From: Rhizobiaceae bacterium
Lineage (GTDB): Bacteria > Pseudomonadota > Alphaproteobacteria > Rhizobiales > Rhizobiaceae
DNA: 64,000 nt
Assembly: GCA_023953835.1 (NCBI GenBank)
Contig: JAMLJB010000001.1
Span: forward strand, 620,001 to 684,000
Direction: 5' to 3'
Below, in pieces: positions 8,448 through 17,675 of this stretch; positions within the stretch are counted from its first letter, which is position 1, and every line of letters begins with the position of its first letter. The translations under genes were made by a program, and so were the position numbers. The notes under the pieces were generated by a model. The model ran no database searches. It was not told the origin of the DNA and was given only the letters and a program-made list of their open reading frames with translations.

Positions 8448-8545
8448 GCTCTGAACATACACGGGGGCTCCCCCGGCCGGATGGCGCGAGGCAGTGCCGT
8501 TTTTCGGTCGACACAGACCGCTTGTCAAAGGGTTGCTACACCCCC
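8448..8545 (-). ncRNA. Structured RNA leader, copy B, 5' part (interrupted)
   Basis: This is the 5' part of the copy-B leader. It carries ACGGGGGC (8461-8468), CTTGTCA (8521-8527), TTGCTA (8533-8538) and CCCCC (8541-8545), each complementary to a segment at 6911-6948. It also keeps the local hairpin GGTC-GACACA-GACC (8506-8519). It aligns with 17791-17887 of copy A. Immediately beyond it is an extra perfect hairpin, GGAATTGG/CCAATTCC (8546-8568), absent from copy A. Confidence 0.6.
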
Positions 8546-8560
8546 GGAATTGGTTCCTCA

Positions 8561-9800
8561 CCAATTCCAATGATCGATTTATTTCATATTTCTCTAATAT
8601 GGAAGAGCCAATGAGACGCATGCATTCGAACGTCGCGTTGCCCCTTGCATGTTTGTTTTGGTCTGCAACTTGGTAGGTTTCGGTCTGATCCCCGGGGGAT
8701 GGCCGTCCGCCGGGGATCGGATGAGCGGGACCGTGCGCCCCTTGGGCCTTTGGCCCGTGGATGAGTTTGGTCCGTTCGTCCTTCGCGTATGTCCTGAACA
8801 GATGATGGGGAGCAAGTCCCGCATGCAAGGCAAGGCAATGTCCAAACAGAACGCGATGCCAGTCTACGCCGGTGTCGATGTGTGTAAAGAGTGGCTGGAC
8901 GTGTACGTGCATCCGTCCGGCCTGACGCTTCGCGTGAGCAATGACCGTGCCGGACTGAGACGGCTGAAGCGGGTCCTGTCCGGTCTTGCGATCGTCCCTC
9001 TCGTCATGGAAGCGACCGGCAAGTATCACCGGGCGGCACAGCGCTCGCTGCATGCGGCGGGTCTGGCGGTCGCGGTGGTCAATCCGCTGCGCGCACGGCT
9101 GTTCGCCGAGGCGGCAGGCAAGATTGCCAAGACTGACGCGATCGACGCCAAGCTGCTGGCGGTGATGGGCGCGGCTCTGGAACCGGCTGAAACGCCGCCG
9201 GCGCCTGTTGCGATGGAGGAGTTGCGCGAATTGGTCAATGCCCGCGGCGCGGCTATGGCCGAGCGTGCCGCGCTGTCCAACCGGCTGGCGGCGGCCGCGA
9301 CCCGCTTCCTTAAGGCCGAATTGCGCCGGCGACGTGTTGCCTGCCGGCGTCACGTCGAACGGCTCGACGCCGAAATCCAGCGGCGCGTGTCGGCTGAGCC
9401 CGACATGGCGCGCCGCCACGCCATCCTCTGCTCGATCCCAGGCATTGGCCCGCTCACAGCAGCCGTCTTCCTCACCGGCCTGGCCGAACTCGGCGCCTGC
9501 TCGGCCAGGCAGGCCGCAATGCTCGTCGGCGTCGCACCGATCGCCTGTGACAGCGGCGATCGAACCGGCCGCCGCGCCATCAGAGGCGGCAGGATGCCCG
9601 TCAGGAACGCAGCCTACATGGCAACTCTCTCGGCGAGCCGTCACAACCAGGACCTCGCAGCATTCGCTAAGCGCCTCCAAAGGGCTGGTAAACGGCCGAA
9701 AGTGATCCTCGTCGCAGTCATGCGAAAGCTCGTCACACTCGCAAACACCCTCATCACACAAGATCGTCTCTGGACACCAATCAAACCTTGACAAGAAACA
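8561..9800 (+). mobile_element. IS110-family element, IS110 group
   Basis: A second, unrelated IS110-type element lying between the copy-B leader and the repeat at 9807. It has about 280 bp of noncoding DNA before the transposase and almost none after it, as in the IS110 group proper. The upstream DNA is strongly structured: GATCCCCGG (8687-8695) pairs with CCGGGGATC (8710-8718), and GGGCC-TTT-GGCCC follows at 8744-8756. Exact ends cannot be fixed because no empty site is available. Confidence 0.6.
8838..9791 (+). CDS. IS110-family transposase (IS110 group)
   Basis: A 317-residue transposase starting MSKQNAMPVYAGVDVCKEWL, where the aspartate of 'AGVDVCKEW' begins the DEDD domain. 'KTDAIDAKLLAVMG' carries further acidic residues. 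The C-terminal domain shows 'SIPGIGPLTAAVFLTGLAEL' and 'VGVAPIACDSGDRTGRRAI'. Earlier in-frame starts exist but would run through the structured noncoding end, so this start is preferred. It shares little with the transposase at 7032-8141. Confidence 0.9.
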   Translation: MSKQNAMPVYAGVDVCKEWLDVYVHPSGLTLRVSNDRAGLRRLKRVLSGLAIVPLVMEATGKYHRAAQRSLHAAGLAVAVVNPLRARLFAEAAGKIAKTDAIDAKLLAVMGAALEPAETPPAPVAMEELRELVNARGAAMAERAALSNRLAAAATRFLKAELRRRRVACRRHVERLDAEIQRRVSAEPDMARRHAILCSIPGIGPLTAAVFLTGLAELGACSARQAAMLVGVAPIACDSGDRTGRRAIRGGRMPVRNAAYMATLSASRHNQDLAAFAKRLQRAGKRPKVILVAVMRKLVTLANTLITQDRLWTPIKP

Positions 9801-9806
9801 CAGATG

Positions 9807-9931
9807 CTCATCCGCCTGCCGGCACCTTCTCCCCGTGAAGGACGGGGAGAAGGACGTTAGTCGCAAACGTCGATGACGGCTTCCTTCTCCCCGTCAAAAC
9901 GGGGAGAAGGTCGCGGCAGCGGGATGAGGGG
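9807..9931. repeat. RIME-like composite palindromic repeat
   Basis: Two palindromic units face each other. The first is CTCATCCGCCTGCCGGCACC with the hairpin CTTCTCCCCGT...ACGGGGAGAAG. A core containing AACGTCGATGAC follows. The second is CCTTCTCCCCGT...ACGGGGAGAAGG ending GCAGCGGGATGAGGGG. It closes the interrupted cassette on the right and lies just before the end of edd. Confidence 0.8.
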
Positions 9932-9961
9932 CAGCACAAACCCATCGGACAAGACCGGCGC

Positions 9962-11782
9962 TCAACCAGCAAACACGCTTGCGCCTTCATCGGCGCGTCC
10001 GGCCATCTGGCGCATGCCGAGGAACAATTCGCGGCCCATGCCGAAATCATTGCCGGAAAGGTCCGCCACCGCCTTGGGGCGCGACTTCAGCTCAGCAGCC
10101 GAGACCAGCACTTCCAGCATGCCCCCTTCCGCGTCGAGCCGCACGACGTCCCCCGTGCGGACCTTGCCGATGGGTCCGCCGTCGAGCGCTTCCGGCGTGA
10201 CGTGGATGGCGGCGGGAACCTTGCCCGATGCGCCGGACATGCGCCCGTCGGTGACGAGCGCCACGCGGTGGCCGCGATCCTGCAGGATGCCGAGAACCGT
10301 CGTCAGCCGGTGCAGTTCCGGCATGCCGTTCGCCTTCGGTCCCTGAAAGCGGATGACGGCGACGAAATCGCGGTCGAGTTCGCCCGCCTTGAAGGCGTCG
10401 TTCAGCGCCTGCTGGCTGTCCAGCACGAGCGCCGGAGCCTCGATGTAGCGGCGCTCGGGCTTGACGGCGGAGGTCTTGATGATGGCGTGGCCGAGGTTCC
10501 CGCCAAGCACCTTGAGGCCGCCGGTCGGCTGGAAGGGGCGATACGCGGTGGTGAGCACCTTGTCGTCGCCGCTCAGTTCGGGCGCGGGAACGCGGGTCAC
10601 GCCGCCGTCGGCCCCAAGCCGGGCCTCGACGGTGTAGGGCCGCAGCCCCTCGCCCCACACGGTCTGCACATCCTCATGCAGATAGCCGGCGTCGAGCAGT
10701 TCTCGGATCAGGAAACCCATGCCGCCCGCCGCGTTGAAATGGTTCACGTCCGCCAGCCCGTTCGGGTAGACGCGCGCCAGAAGCGGGACCGTTTCCGACA
10801 GGTCGGAAATGTCCTGCCAGGTGAGGCGGATGCCCGCCGCGGCCGCCATGGCGACGAGATGCAGGGTGTGGTTGGTGGAGCCTCCGGTGGCATGCAGCCC
10901 GACGACGCCGTTGACGATGGAGCGCTCGTCGATCATGCGCCCGACCGGCGTGTAGGCGTTGCCGAGATGGGTGATGGCAAGCGCGCGCCTCGCCGCTTCT
11001 CGCGTGAGCGCTTCGCGCAGCGGCGTGTTGGGGTTGACGAAGGAAGCGCCGGGCGTGTGCAGGCCCATGATCTCCATCAGCATCTGGTTGGAGTTGGCGG
11101 TGCCGTAGAAGGTGCAGGTGCCGGGGCCGTGATAGCTTTTCGACTCGGCTTCCAGCAGTTCTGCGCGGCCCACCTTTCCCTCGGCATAAAGCTGCCGGAT
11201 CTTCGCCTTCTCGTCGTTCGGCAGTCCGGAGGTCATGGGACCGGCGGGGATGAATACCGCCGGGAGATGGCCGAAGGTGAGCGCGCCGATCACGAGGCCG
11301 GGCACGATCTTGTCGCAGACGCCGAGATAGACGGCGGCGTCGAACATGTTGTGCGACAGGCCGATGGCCGTGGCCATGGCGATGACGTCGCGTGAGAACA
11401 GCGAAAGCTCCATACCGGGCTGGCCCTGCGTGACGCCGTCGCACATCGCCGGAACGCCGCCCGCCACCTGCGCGATGCCGCCCGCTTCCCGCGCGGCTTC
11501 CTTGATGAGCGCGGGAAAGGTCTCGAACGGCTGATGCGCCGACAGCATGTCGTTGTAGGAAGTGATGATGCCGAGATTGGGCACCCGGTCGCCGCCGAGC
11601 GCCACCTTTTCCGAAGGCGAGCAGACGGCGAAGCCGTGCGCAAGGTTGCCGCAGGAAAGCACCGCGCGGTTGGCGGCGCGGCCCGCCGCCGCGTCGATGC
11701 GCTCCAGATAGATTTCGCGGCCCGTGCGGGAGCGCTCGCGGATGCGCTGGGTGATCGATTCGATCTCTTTCCTGGCGGTCAT
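9962..11782 (-). CDS. edd: Phosphogluconate dehydratase
   Basis: A 606-residue IlvD/Edd-family iron-sulfur dehydratase that turns 6-phosphogluconate into 2-keto-3-deoxy-6-phosphogluconate in the Entner-Doudoroff pathway. Landmarks are '[20 protein letters not shown]', '[15 protein letters not shown]', the '[15 protein letters not shown]' cysteine motif and '[20 protein letters not shown]' near the C-terminus. Length matches Edd rather than the shorter IlvD. It is the last gene of zwf-pgl-edd, 27 bp after pgl. Confidence 0.96.
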   Translation of the reverse strand: MTARKEIESITQRIRERSRTGREIYLERIDAAAGRAANRAVLSCGNLAHGFAVCSPSEKVALGGDRVPNLGIITSYNDMLSAHQPFETFPALIKEAAREAGGIAQVAGGVPAMCDGVTQGQPGMELSLFSRDVIAMATAIGLSHNMFDAAVYLGVCDKIVPGLVIGALTFGHLPAVFIPAGPMTSGLPNDEKAKIRQLYAEGKVGRAELLEAESKSYHGPGTCTFYGTANSNQMLMEIMGLHTPGASFVNPNTPLREALTREAARRALAITHLGNAYTPVGRMIDERSIVNGVVGLHATGGSTNHTLHLVAMAAAAGIRLTWQDISDLSETVPLLARVYPNGLADVNHFNAAGGMGFLIRELLDAGYLHEDVQTVWGEGLRPYTVEARLGADGGVTRVPAPELSGDDKVLTTAYRPFQPTGGLKVLGGNLGHAIIKTSAVKPERRYIEAPALVLDSQQALNDAFKAGELDRDFVAVIRFQGPKANGMPELHRLTTVLGILQDRGHRVALVTDGRMSGASGKVPAAIHVTPEALDGGPIGKVRTGDVVRLDAEGGMLEVLVSAAELKSRPKAVADLSGNDFGMGRELFLGMRQMAGRADEGASVFAG

Positions 11783-11809
11783 CGTCCTGTCCTTCCGGGC
11801 GGACGCCTG

Positions 11810-12502
11810 CTACGGCGCCCAGTAAACCTCGACCGGCCGGTCGACGGCATCCATCACGCGGCGGATCGGCAGGCGCGATCCGGGCGCGAGAACCCGCTCC
11901 AGCGTCGCATGCTTTTCCGCGCCCTCGATGTGCAGCGCAATGAAGCCGGCATCGAGCAGCGGCGGCAATGTCAAAGTCAGGCGCGGCTCTCCCGCGCTGG
12001 CGGCATGCACGCCCGCAACGAGGCGCTGCGCCGCAGGGTCGACGAGCGCGTCCAGTTCGTCGGCATCCGGGAAAAACGAGGCGGTGTGGCCGTCATTGCC
12101 CATGCCGAGCACGACAACGTCGATGGGCCGCCCGAGCGCCCGGAGCCGGGCCTCGGTGGCAGCGGCATCGGCGGCGACATCGCCCGTGCCGAAGAGCGGC
12201 AGGAAGGCCGCAGCGCTTGCCCTGTCCTGAAGCAGCCGCGCCCTGACCAGCCCGGCATTGGAGCGCGGCGAGGTATCGGGCACCAGCCGTTCATCGACCA
12301 GCGTGACGGTCACCTTCGGCCAGTCGATGTCGGTGCACGACAGCACATCGAAAAACGGCCCCGGCGTCGACCCGCCCGAAACGGCGAGCAGCGCGGAGGA
12401 TGTCCGCTCGATGGCCGCCGCAAGCCGCCCGCTCACGGCCTCGGCCAGCGCGCGGGCCAGATCCTGCCGCGATGCGAACTGATGCAGCACCGGCTCGGCC
12501 AT
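11810..12502 (-). CDS. pgl: 6-phosphogluconolactonase
   Basis: A 230-residue lactonase of the SOL/DevB family. It has the sugar-phosphate binding 'LLAVSGGSTPGPFFDVL', 'VTLVDERLVP' and 'VLGMGNDGHTASFFPDADEL' motifs. The start MAEPVLHQF is chosen because its ATG overlaps the zwf stop (ATGA at 12502), showing translational coupling; longer frames run into zwf. It hydrolyses 6-phosphogluconolactone between the Zwf and Edd steps. Confidence 0.95.
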   Translation of the reverse strand: MAEPVLHQFASRQDLARALAEAVSGRLAAAIERTSSALLAVSGGSTPGPFFDVLSCTDIDWPKVTVTLVDERLVPDTSPRSNAGLVRARLLQDRASAAAFLPLFGTGDVAADAAATEARLRALGRPIDVVVLGMGNDGHTASFFPDADELDALVDPAAQRLVAGVHAASAGEPRLTLTLPPLLDAGFIALHIEGAEKHATLERVLAPGSRLPIRRVMDAVDRPVEVYWAP

Positions 12503-13971
12503 CAATCGCTCTCGTGCCAGGTGCGGCCGTCGCGCTCGATCAGCGCGATGGATGCCGACGGCCCCCAGGTGCCGGCGGTGTAGCCCTGCGCTTCCTGCCG
12601 GTTTTCCGACCATGCGTTCAGGATCGGATCGGCCCATGTCCAGGCCGCCTCCACCTCGTCGCGGCGCATGAACAGCGTCTGCGAACCGCGAATGACATCC
12701 ATGATAAGCCGCTCATATGCATCCGGCGCGCGGCCCTGGAAGTTCTGGGCAAACGTCATGTCGAGCGGGATCTGGCGCAGGCGCATGCCGCCCGGTCCGG
12801 GGTCCTTCATCATGATGAACTGCTTCACGCCTTCGTCCGGCTGGAGGCGGATGATGAGCTTGTTGGAATAGACGTTACCTGCCGATTCATCGAAGATAGA
12901 ATGCGGTATCTGCTTGAATTCTATGCATATTTCTGAAACGCGCGTAGCCAGTCGCTTGCCGGTGCGCAGATAGAACGGCACGCCCGCCCATCGCCAGTTG
13001 GCGATTTCGGCCTTGATGGCGACAAAGGTCTCCGTGTTGCTGGGCTTGCCGAGTTCCTCGACATAGCCCTTCACCGGACCGCCCGCCGAAGCGCCCGCCT
13101 TGTACTGGCCGCGCACCGTCTGCTTCGGGGCCTCGGCACCGTTGATGCGCTTGAGCGAGCGCAGCACCTTGAGCTTCTCGTCTCGCACCGCATTGGCCTC
13201 CATCGAGGAGGGCGGCTCCATCGCCACGAGGCAGAGAAGCTGGAGCATGTGGTTCTGCACCATGTCGCGCAGCGCGCCCGCCGTGTCGTAATAGGTGACG
13301 CGGTCCTCAAGCCCGACCGTCTCGGCCACGGTGATCTGCACATGGTCGATGTGCGCGGAGTTCCACAACGGCTCGTAGAGCGCGTTGGCGAAGCGCAGCG
13401 CCATCAGGTTCTGCACCGTCTCCTTGCCGAGATAGTGGTCGATGCGGAACACCTGATGCTCGCCGAAATCCGCGCCGATCTGGTCGTTGAGTTCGCGGGC
13501 CGATTTCAGGTCGCGGCCAATGGGCTTTTCCACCACGATGCGGCTGTTGTCGGTAATCAGCCCGTGCTGCTTCAGCTTGTGCGAAATCTCGCCGAAAAGC
13601 GCTGGCGCGACCGCAAGGTAGAACGCGCGGATGCTCTGGCTGTCGCCGATCGCTTCCTTGAGATGATCGAAGCCTTCGCCGCTCTTGGCGTCCGCCGCGA
13701 CGTAGGAAATGCGCTGGATGAATGTCTTCAGCTCGTCTTCGTTGATATCGTCCGGCTTCACATGGTCGCGGATCGCCTTTTCAGCGAACTCGCGGAATTC
13801 CGCGTCCGGCATCCTGGCGCGCGATGCGCCGATGATGCGCGTCGGGTCCGAGAACTGGTGATCGCACTGCCGATAATAGAGCGCGGGCAGCAGCTTGCGC
13901 TCGGAAAGGTCTCCCGTTCCGCCGAAGATGATGAAATCGAATGGATCGACCTTGATGATCTGGCTGGTCAT
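12502..13971 (-). CDS. zwf: Glucose-6-phosphate 1-dehydrogenase
   Basis: A 489-residue enzyme with the nucleotide-binding motif GGTGDLS (residues 17-23) and the substrate and catalytic motif RIDHYLGKE (177-185). It oxidises glucose-6-phosphate to the lactone with NADP+. It is first in zwf-pgl-edd, the standard rhizobial order for feeding glucose into the Entner-Doudoroff route. The 250-bp gap before it, shared with a divergent SDR gene, should hold the operon promoter. Confidence 0.97.
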   Translation of the reverse strand: MTSQIIKVDPFDFIIFGGTGDLSERKLLPALYYRQCDHQFSDPTRIIGASRARMPDAEFREFAEKAIRDHVKPDDINEDELKTFIQRISYVAADAKSGEGFDHLKEAIGDSQSIRAFYLAVAPALFGEISHKLKQHGLITDNSRIVVEKPIGRDLKSARELNDQIGADFGEHQVFRIDHYLGKETVQNLMALRFANALYEPLWNSAHIDHVQITVAETVGLEDRVTYYDTAGALRDMVQNHMLQLLCLVAMEPPSSMEANAVRDEKLKVLRSLKRINGAEAPKQTVRGQYKAGASAGGPVKGYVEELGKPSNTETFVAIKAEIANWRWAGVPFYLRTGKRLATRVSEICIEFKQIPHSIFDESAGNVYSNKLIIRLQPDEGVKQFIMMKDPGPGGMRLRQIPLDMTFAQNFQGRAPDAYERLIMDVIRGSQTLFMRRDEVEAAWTWADPILNAWSENRQEAQGYTAGTWGPSASIALIERDGRTWHESD

Positions 13972-14006
13972 AGGCTTCTCGCGTCATGCCGCGTCGTCGC
14001 GGCCGG

Positions 14007-14026
14007 TTTAATCTAATCGATTTAAA
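14007..14026. promoter_or_regulatory. AT-rich palindrome upstream of zwf
   Basis: TTTAATCTAATCGATTTAAA is close to a perfect palindrome in a GC-rich background, 36 bp upstream of zwf in the divergent zwf/SDR spacer. It is a plausible operator for a regulator of the Entner-Doudoroff operon. No regulator is encoded nearby, so the link is inferred from position only. The rest of the spacer (13972-14222) shows no gene. Confidence 0.4.
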
Positions 14027-14222
14027 AACGCCAGTGCCTTTGTGTCGCATTTGACGCTGGCCCCTGCCGAATTGCCGACAGGCATCTTGCGCGGCACGAA
14101 AGCTGTCCGCAACATGCGTCATTCACATGGCAGATATGCAAAGGACAAGGCAATCGCGCCGACCTGCCGGTCGAAATCGAGGCCGGAAAGACCATGGTAT
14201 TCAATCAATCAGTGAGAAGTGC

Positions 14223-14972
14223 ATGTCCCGTTTGAAAGACAAGGTAGCAATCGTCACGGGCGCAGCGTCCGGTTTCGGCGAAGGCATGGCGCGGCGTTTC
14301 GCGGAAGAAGGCGCGCGCGTCGTGGTCGCAGATGTCAACACGGTCGGGGCCGAGCGTGTCGCGACAGAGATCGGCGGCGATGCGATCTGGACCCAGACCG
14401 ACGTTTCGCAGCGCTCCGAATTCGCCGAGATGGTGGATGCCGCGATGGCCGCCTTCGGGCGCATCGACATCATGGTCAACAATGCCGGCTATACCCACCG
14501 CAACGGCAGCCTGCTTGAGGTGAAGGAGGATGTTTTCGACCTCATCACCGCGATCAACATGAAGGCGATCTACCATTCGACTCGTGCGGTTGTGCCGATC
14601 ATGGAGCGACAGGGCGGCGGCGTTATTCTCAACACGGCCTCGACCGCCGGGCTGAGGCCGCGACCGGGCCTGACCTGGTACAACGCCTCCAAGGGCTGGG
14701 TGATCACCGCCACGAAGTCGATGGCCGTCGAGCTTGCATCGAAGAAGATCCGCGTCAATTGCCTGTGCCCGGTCGCCGGAGAGACGGGCATGCTCGCGCA
14801 GTTCATGGGCGAGGACACGCCGGAGCGGCGCAGCCAGTTCAAGTCCGTCATTCCGCTTGGCCGGTTCTCGACGCCGCTCGACATCGCCAACGCCGCGCTT
14901 TTCCTGTGCTCGGACGAAGGCGCATTCCTGACCGGCGTGGCGCTTGAGGTCGACGGCGGCAGGTGTGTGTAG
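14223..14972 (+). CDS. SDR-family NAD(P)-dependent oxidoreductase
   Basis: A 249-residue classical short-chain dehydrogenase. The cofactor motif is TGAASGFG (residues 12-19), NNAG is at 86-89, and the catalytic set includes S140, Y153 and K157 in 'YNASK'. The end 'GVALEVDGGRCV' is typical of glucose-1-dehydrogenase or FabG-like members. The start is chosen at MSRLKDK after GAGAAG. The serine one position off the usual spacing before 'GLRPRPG' is normal for the family. Substrate is unknown. It is divergent from zwf and has no operon partner. Confidence 0.85.
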   Translation: MSRLKDKVAIVTGAASGFGEGMARRFAEEGARVVVADVNTVGAERVATEIGGDAIWTQTDVSQRSEFAEMVDAAMAAFGRIDIMVNNAGYTHRNGSLLEVKEDVFDLITAINMKAIYHSTRAVVPIMERQGGGVILNTASTAGLRPRPGLTWYNASKGWVITATKSMAVELASKKIRVNCLCPVAGETGMLAQFMGEDTPERRSQFKSVIPLGRFSTPLDIANAALFLCSDEGAFLTGVALEVDGGRCV

Positions 14973-14984
14973 GTCGCGCTTTCA

Positions 14985-15022
14985 GGCCAGCGAGCTCAAA
15001 GGGTCACGATGAGCCGCTGGCC
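14985..15022. terminator. Stem-loop after the SDR gene
   Basis: GGCCAGCG (14985-14992) and CGCTGGCC (15015-15022) form a perfect 8-bp stem with a 22-base loop just after the SDR stop, with no T-run. It may protect or end the SDR transcript. The rest of the gap up to 15160 holds no gene that I can see. Confidence 0.35.
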
Positions 15023-15160
15023 ATAGCGGTAGTCTTGGGATTACGCGCATCGCGCTTGTCGCAATGGTTGTGCCGGTATGCAACCTGCAACCCTGCCCTT
15101 ACGTCACCCCGCGCGATCACGAAACCGTGAAGTCTCGATTCCTACGCGATCATCGTGGCC

Positions 15161-15505
15161 CTAACTGACAGTCTTGCACATCTCGCCGGGGTCGTTCTCG
15201 CCTTTGCGGAGGTCGTAGAGCGTCGCCTCGCTGCCCTTGGTCCACCAGACGATTTCCTGCCCGGCATAGCGCGCGCCGCTGCCTGAAAGAACGTTGACGG
15301 TGACGACAACCCTCTCGCCGATTTTCAACACGGCGAGCGCGTTGTCACCGGCATTGATATAGGTGGCGGTGATCTTCTCGCCGCCGCAGGCGTAGTTCAC
15401 CGTCTCGCGGCTTGCCGCACCACCCGGCAGGTCGAGCGTCACGCTGGCCGCCTGCGCGCTTTGCGCGACCATGGCAGCAATCAAAACCGCAAACCACCGC
15501 CGCAT
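15161..15505 (-). CDS. MliC-like lysozyme inhibitor family protein
   Basis: A 114-residue secreted protein with a signal peptide ending 'AQSAQAA'. The MliC pattern follows: 'VNYACGGEKITATYINAGDN', then 'LSGSGARYAGQEIVWWTKGS' and a C-terminal cysteine in 'GEMCKTVS'. The two cysteines probably form a disulfide. MliC proteins block host C-type lysozyme at the cell surface. There is no lipobox, so a soluble periplasmic (PliC-like) form is likely. It follows the VWA gene by 11 bp and is probably co-transcribed. Confidence 0.8.
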   Translation of the reverse strand: MRRWFAVLIAAMVAQSAQAASVTLDLPGGAASRETVNYACGGEKITATYINAGDNALAVLKIGERVVVTVNVLSGSGARYAGQEIVWWTKGSEATLYDLRKGENDPGEMCKTVS

Positions 15506-15516
15506 GCCCGCCTCCC

Positions 15517-17181
15517 CTATTCGACCTTGATCTCGGTGCGCTCTCCGGCCTTCACGGTGACGGGCTTTTCCTTCTTCTGCCCTTCTCCGTTCGGCGTCAC
15601 GATCAGCATATAGTCTCCGGCGGGCACGGTGGACTGCAATGTTTCACCATAGCCATAGGTGACGCCCTGCCTTTCACCCTGCAAATTGGCCTTGCCCTCG
15701 AACAGCCTGATCTCGCTGGCGCCGGGCGCGTCCACCGCCAGCACGCCCGCATTCAGCACGACCGTCTCGTCCTTGCGCTCGCCCACCTTGACGGAGAACG
15801 GCACTTCGACATTGGTGGCGTCGAGCTGCACCACCGCCACATAGTCACCGGCGGGCAGGTCGAAATCGGGATCGGTGCCATAGTCATACGCGACCTGATC
15901 GCGCGTGCCGTCCATCTTTTTCGCCGCCTTGAAAATGCGCGTGTAGAGATTGCCTGAATCGACCTTCTCGCCGCCCTGCGTGTAGAAGCTCGAAATCACC
16001 GCCGTACCGACGCCCACCACAATATCTTTTGAGATGGTCTGGCCCGCCGCGATGCTGAACGTCTCGCTCACTTCGCCCGCGCCGAGCTTCACGGTGATCT
16101 TCGTCTCGCCTGCCGGCAGAACGAATGTCCGCTCGCCATAGTTGGCCGATGAACTGCCGCCCGGAAAATCGGCGATGATCTGCGCATCGCCATCCGGCTC
16201 CGCGCCCTCATAGGGCACCGCGCGAATTGCCAGCGTGCCCGCATTCAAGACGAAGCGCGGGGTTGCCGTCTTGCCCGCCTCGATGCCGATTTTCTGCTGC
16301 GTGGCGGCCTCGCCCATCTTCGCGACGATCACGTACTCGCCCGGTTCGAGATTGCCCTTCCACTGGCCATATTCGGTGGTCACGTAGTCGCCCGCCGTTC
16401 CGTCCGGCTTTGCGCGGGAAACCGTGTAGGAAAGGTCGTTCGAATTGATCGCCTCGCCGCCTTCGGTCAGCGACGCGGTCGGCATGATGTTGAACTCGAC
16501 CTTCGCCGGCTCGGGAGCCGGAGGCGGCGCCGGCTGGGGCTCGGGCGCGGGTTGCGCGGCCTCCGCCACCGTCGTCTTCAACGCCTCTTCCAGTTGCGAG
16601 GCGTCCGACGCCTGCATGTATTTGCCGCCCGTATTTTCCGCCAGGCACGCCACCTGCTTCCCCTCGTCGGCGGTCAGGCCGAAGCCGACGACATGGGCCG
16701 TGAAATCGACGCCCGATTGCTCGAGTTCCTTGCCGAGCGCGCATGGATCGGCGGCACAGGTTTCCAGTCCGTCGGTTATGAGGATGACGGTTGCCTTTTC
16801 CTCTGTGTATTTCAGGTCCTCCGCCGCCTTTTTCACCGCAGCGGAAAGCGGCGTCTTGCCGAGGAATTTCATCTGGTCCGCCGCGGCGGCGATCGCGCCT
16901 GCCGTGCCGGTGGCGGGCGGCACCACAAGCTCGATGTCCTCGCAGCTTCCCTTCTGGCGGTGGCCATAGGCCATCAGGCCAAGCTCCAGGTCGGACGGAA
17001 TGCTCTGCAACACGGTGCGCAGCGTCTGGCGCGCAATCTCCAGCTTCGGCTTGCCGTCTATCTGGCCCCACATCGACCCGGATGCATCGAGCACGATGAT
17101 CGCGCGGCCTTCCGCCCGCGCCATCGTCGTGGCGCACAGGATCGCAAACAGGATGACAAAAACGCGTGCCGGATGCCGCAT
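15517..17181 (-). CDS. Secreted VWA-domain protein
   Basis: A 554-residue protein with a signal peptide ending 'TTMARAEG', then a von Willebrand A domain (about residues 24-200). The metal-ion site is DASGS in 'IIVLDASGSMWGQIDG', with a later 'ITDGLETC'. A proline-rich linker (PAPEPQPAPPPAPEP) leads into repeated beta-sandwich modules ending in phrases such as 'LPAGDYVAVVQLD' and 'VPAGDYMLIVTPNGE'. The start is at MRHPARV, after GGAGG. It is probably a periplasmic adhesion or scaffold protein. The function is not known and the pairing with an MliC-like gene is suggestive only. Confidence 0.82.
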   Translation of the reverse strand: MRHPARVFVILFAILCATTMARAEGRAIIVLDASGSMWGQIDGKPKLEIARQTLRTVLQSIPSDLELGLMAYGHRQKGSCEDIELVVPPATGTAGAIAAAADQMKFLGKTPLSAAVKKAAEDLKYTEEKATVILITDGLETCAADPCALGKELEQSGVDFTAHVVGFGLTADEGKQVACLAENTGGKYMQASDASQLEEALKTTVAEAAQPAPEPQPAPPPAPEPAKVEFNIMPTASLTEGGEAINSNDLSYTVSRAKPDGTAGDYVTTEYGQWKGNLEPGEYVIVAKMGEAATQQKIGIEAGKTATPRFVLNAGTLAIRAVPYEGAEPDGDAQIIADFPGGSSSANYGERTFVLPAGETKITVKLGAGEVSETFSIAAGQTISKDIVVGVGTAVISSFYTQGGEKVDSGNLYTRIFKAAKKMDGTRDQVAYDYGTDPDFDLPAGDYVAVVQLDATNVEVPFSVKVGERKDETVVLNAGVLAVDAPGASEIRLFEGKANLQGERQGVTYGYGETLQSTVPAGDYMLIVTPNGEGQKKEKPVTVKAGERTEIKVE

Positions 17182-17301
17182 CGTTCCTCCACGGATTCGA
17201 AGTCGGGCGACGCTAACCAAACAGGGTGCATCTTACAATGCCGGAAGCAAGAATAGGGTTTCCGGATGACGGATCGCACAAATGCGGCAGGGCTGGCGCC
17301 G

Positions 17302-17428
17302 CCCCTCAACCCGCTGCCGCGACCTTCTCCCCGTGTAGAACGGGGAGAAGGAAGATAATCCCCAACGTTGATGACAATTCCCTTCTCCCCGCCTGCGGGG
17401 AGAAGGTCGCGGCAGCGGGTTGAGGGGC
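17302..17428. repeat. RIME-like composite palindromic repeat
   Basis: Inverted units CCCCTCAACCCGCTGCCGCGACC...CTTCTCCCCGT and ACGGGGAGAAGGTCGCGGCAGCGGGTTGAGGGG flank a core with AACGTTGATGAC, like the core at 9860. It lies between the VWA gene and the intact cassette. Confidence 0.8.
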
Positions 17429-17462
17429 GGCGCGAACGTGACAGGGAAAACGCGCGCTACCC

Positions 17463-17669
17463 TCACTTGGTGGGGGAGAGGCTGGTTGCGCAGCAAACCA
17501 AAGTTGGGGTCGTATCCACACACATTACCCGCCGAAAGCGCGAGATCAGAACGATCCAAGTCAGGCCGAGCAAGGTGAATGAAGGGACGACAATCCACAT
17601 CGCCTTGATGAAGTCTGACGACGCTCGGAACGTCTGAAAGAAATCCTGCCAGAAATGATAGCTGTCCAT
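17463..17669 (-). CDS. Small single-span membrane protein, cassette copy A
   Basis: A 68-residue protein beginning MDSYHFWQDFFQTFR with one membrane segment near residues 24-43 ('MWIVVPSFTLLGLTWIVL'), then a basic tail and a C-terminal extension not shared with copy B. The start follows CACGGGGAGCAGC, the same ribosome-site sequence as in copy B. The family is unknown to me. The protein is conserved between copies from residue 1 and the upstream RNA is also conserved, so the pair probably works as a unit. Confidence 0.65.
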   Translation of the reverse strand: MDSYHFWQDFFQTFRASSDFIKAMWIVVPSFTLLGLTWIVLISRFRRVMCVDTTPTLVCCATSLSPTK

Positions 17670-17675
17670 GCTGCT

